Positions 33,448-34,925 of a stretch of DNA of 34,925 nt are shown here, in pieces. The notes beneath the pieces are model-generated. The model saw nothing but the letters and a program-made list of their open reading frames with translations. It searched no databases and was not told where the DNA came from. This DNA comes from Flavobacteriales bacterium (GTDB lineage Bacteria > Bacteroidota > Bacteroidia > Flavobacteriales > ECT2AJA-044): positions 1-34,925 of the forward strand of contig JAGWBA010000020.1 of assembly GCA_021296215.1 (NCBI GenBank), in the 5' to 3' direction. Numbering within the stretch: the first letter of the stretch is position 1; the number at the start of each line of letters is the position of its first letter. The position numbers and the translations under genes were made by a program.

Positions 33448-33613
33448 CGTTTTACCCCCGAATAAAACTTGCTTTAACGAGTGAGGAAAAGCAAAATAAT
33501 GCGCCGAATGAAGTGAAGCCTTATTTGATTGGTACGGCTCCTCCATCACTCAGTAGCTGAAAGAATTTCCCAACAATCACGATAGAAAGGGAAAGTTACG
33601 CTGAAGTTCCCTA

Positions 33614-34846
33614 TTAAGCCCGCTTGAAAACGGCTTCCCCGTGAACGGCGCGATTAAGCCCTTCATGTTCCTCCTGTTCTGAGACCCTCATGGGAATCAA
33701 CTTGTCTACGAACCGAAGAATGAAAAATGAAGACAGTCCGACAAAAAGCACGACCATCAACATACTCAGCAGATGCTTGATAAATAAGGGCGGATTCCCC
33801 GTGGTTGCCCACCCTCCATCTTCGGCGTATACGCCAGTGAGCAGCATACCGATCATTCCACCTAATCCATGACCGGCGAAAACGTCCAAAGTGTCGTCAA
33901 CAGTCGATCTTTTGAATCGCTCCACCACTACGTTACTGACCAAGGCGGCCGTTAGTCCTATTCATATGGACGGTCCATAACTTACGAATCCGGCCGCAGG
34001 CGTTATGGCTACTAGTCCGACCACTGCACCAATCCACGCTCCCAAGGCCGAAGGTTTTCGGCCCATGACCACATCAAAGAGTATCCGGCCGATCATAGCC
34101 GCAGCGGATGCAAAATGCGTATTCACAAAGGCCTTTACGGCCAAATCTTCTGCGGCCAATGCAGACCCGGCGTTGAATCCGAACCACCCGAACCAAAGCA
34201 GGCCGGTACCGAGAATAACATAGGGCACGTTGACCTCTGAGGGGTCAACTATCTCCTTTTGCTTACGCGGTCCGAGGTACCACGCCCCCACCAACGCCAT
34301 CACCCCCGCACTGATATGGACCACGGTTCCACAAGCGAAATCCAATTCTCCAAGTTGATACAAGACACCATCAGGATACCAAGTCCAGTGCGCAAGCGGG
34401 CAATAAACGATCAGCGAAAACAGTACCATAAGTACTACGCAGCGACAGAACTGCAATCGTTCGGCCATTGAACCCATAAATAAAGCAGGTGTAATAATGG
34501 CGAACTTCAACTGAAAGGCCGCGAATAAAATGAACGGGGTGCCCGAGGCGATCCTCGGATGGGGTGCTGTGCCAACCTCATTGAAGAACGCGAAGCTGAG
34601 CGGGTTGCCAATCCAGCCGTTGAGGCTGTCACCAAAAGCCTGACTAAACCCTATGGCATACCGGAATATACTGACCACGCCGAGCGCTATGAAGCTCCGG
34701 AGCATGGTGCTGACCACATTTTTGGCGCGCACCATTCCTCCGTAGAAAAAACTGAGTCCCAGCGTCATAAGCAGTACTAATCCGGCCGCCGTCAGCATCC
34801 ACATGCTCCACTTCTCTTTCGTCTTATCGACAAAAGTAGAGATCAT
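33614..34846 (-). pseudogene. amt: Ammonium transporter (Amt family), interrupted by in-frame TGA
   Basis: An Amt/Rh-family channel of about 410 codons. Family features: LSFFYGGMVRAKNVVSTM near the N terminus, AERLQF and PLAHWTW, the first pore histidine in GTVVHISAG, WFGWFGFNAGSA, and the second pore histidine in LDVFAGHGLGGMIG, then the C-terminal tail LIPMRVSEQEEHEGLNRAVHGE. The reading frame is the same throughout, but codon 33964-33962 is TGA, between GFVSYGPSI and IGLTAALVSNVVVERF. The C-terminal part with the second pore His is thus cut off unless the stop is an error or is read through. LDFACGTVVH has Cys where the family usually has Gly, which may be another sign of decay. No GlnK gene is seen within the window; the upstream 79 bases run to the edge. 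Confidence 0.85.
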
Positions 34847-34925
34847 GGTGAAGGCTTACCCTAGTTAGTAACACTTAAAACTAGTGATTTCCATTGATAT
34901 TGATGGTCTGGCAGCAGCGAAGAAG

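Larger units (their letters stand above)
33239..33613. other. Gene-poor stretch after tRNA-Met
   Basis: About 375 bases with no convincing gene. It holds three terminator-like hairpins (33252, 33329 and 33425) and a short copy of the tRNA 3' end (33390-33410). The remainder, 33450-33613, shows no recognisable feature. Confidence 0.6.

Noticed and set aside
33348-33560. Small gene after tRNA-Met
   Set aside because: The frame crosses the third terminator hairpin and the tRNA relic, and the predicted peptide has low-complexity, shadow-like composition.
33962-33964. TGA read as tryptophan or selenocysteine in amt
   Set aside because: Other genes in the window end normally in TGA, Amt proteins have no known selenocysteine at this site, and no SECIS-like element was recognised.

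Overview
This window looks like chromosomal DNA from a member of the Bacteroidota, probably Flavobacteriales. Several promoters match the Bacteroidota consensus (TTG, a 19-21 base spacer, then TAnnTTTG). There is a TonB-dependent receptor with an N-terminal carboxypeptidase-regulatory-like domain, and a secreted esterase with a C-terminal type IX secretion (T9SS) sorting domain. Lipoproteins are frequent and Shine-Dalgarno sequences are weak or absent. I see no phage genes, transposase, CRISPR array or defence island. Most of the window is ordinary housekeeping and envelope content, and the unusual material is intergenic.

Layout. 1-1047: an orphan secreted-type protein without a signal peptide, a hairpin region and tRNA-Ser(GCT). 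1174-5188: a peptide-type ABC importer (lipoprotein binding protein plus two permeases, no ATPase here). It converges on a PgpH-type c-di-AMP phosphodiesterase (5192-7261), which diverges from a thiolase (7352-8530). 8514-12827: an unknown lipoprotein, an NlpC/P60 cell-wall hydrolase and ClpB. 12900-14072: a C1B aminopeptidase with two mutually compensating frameshifts. 14286-18624: a DUF493 protein divergent from a four-gene operon (DUF547 lipoprotein, penicillin-acylase family hydrolase, small membrane protein, Mpo1-like DUF962 protein). 18874-22175: RecQ helicase, Fmt and HU. 22250-24853: PdxH, YqgE, a class IV aminotransferase and a GmhB-like phosphatase. 24918-29512: the secreted esterase and its neighbouring TonB receptor. 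29631-33065: a DPM1-like GT2 facing an overlapping-gene operon of an SRPBCC protein, a PAP2 phosphatase and a GT39/ArnT-like transferase. 33165-33238: tRNA-Met(CAT), followed by a tRNA 3'-end relic and three terminator-like hairpins. 33614-34846: an ammonium transporter interrupted by an in-frame TGA.

How the genes work together. The importer, TonB receptor, secreted esterase and ammonium channel are nutrient uptake. The GT2, GT39 and PAP2 genes suggest polyprenyl-phosphate-linked sugar transfer to an envelope acceptor. Fmt, HU, ClpB, RecQ and PdxH are core functions.

The most interesting signal is a family of non-coding elements at three intergenic sites (14144-14290, 18670-18836, 20770-20804). 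Each carries a degenerate tandem array of 7-base units resembling AACTAAG. In two of them the array is followed by a series of short hairpins in the same order but with different stem sequences. Because 7 is not a multiple of 3 and the units carry TAA or TAG on both strands, such arrays place stop codons in all reading frames. At the third site the array supplies the recQ stop codon and the apparent TTG start of fmt.
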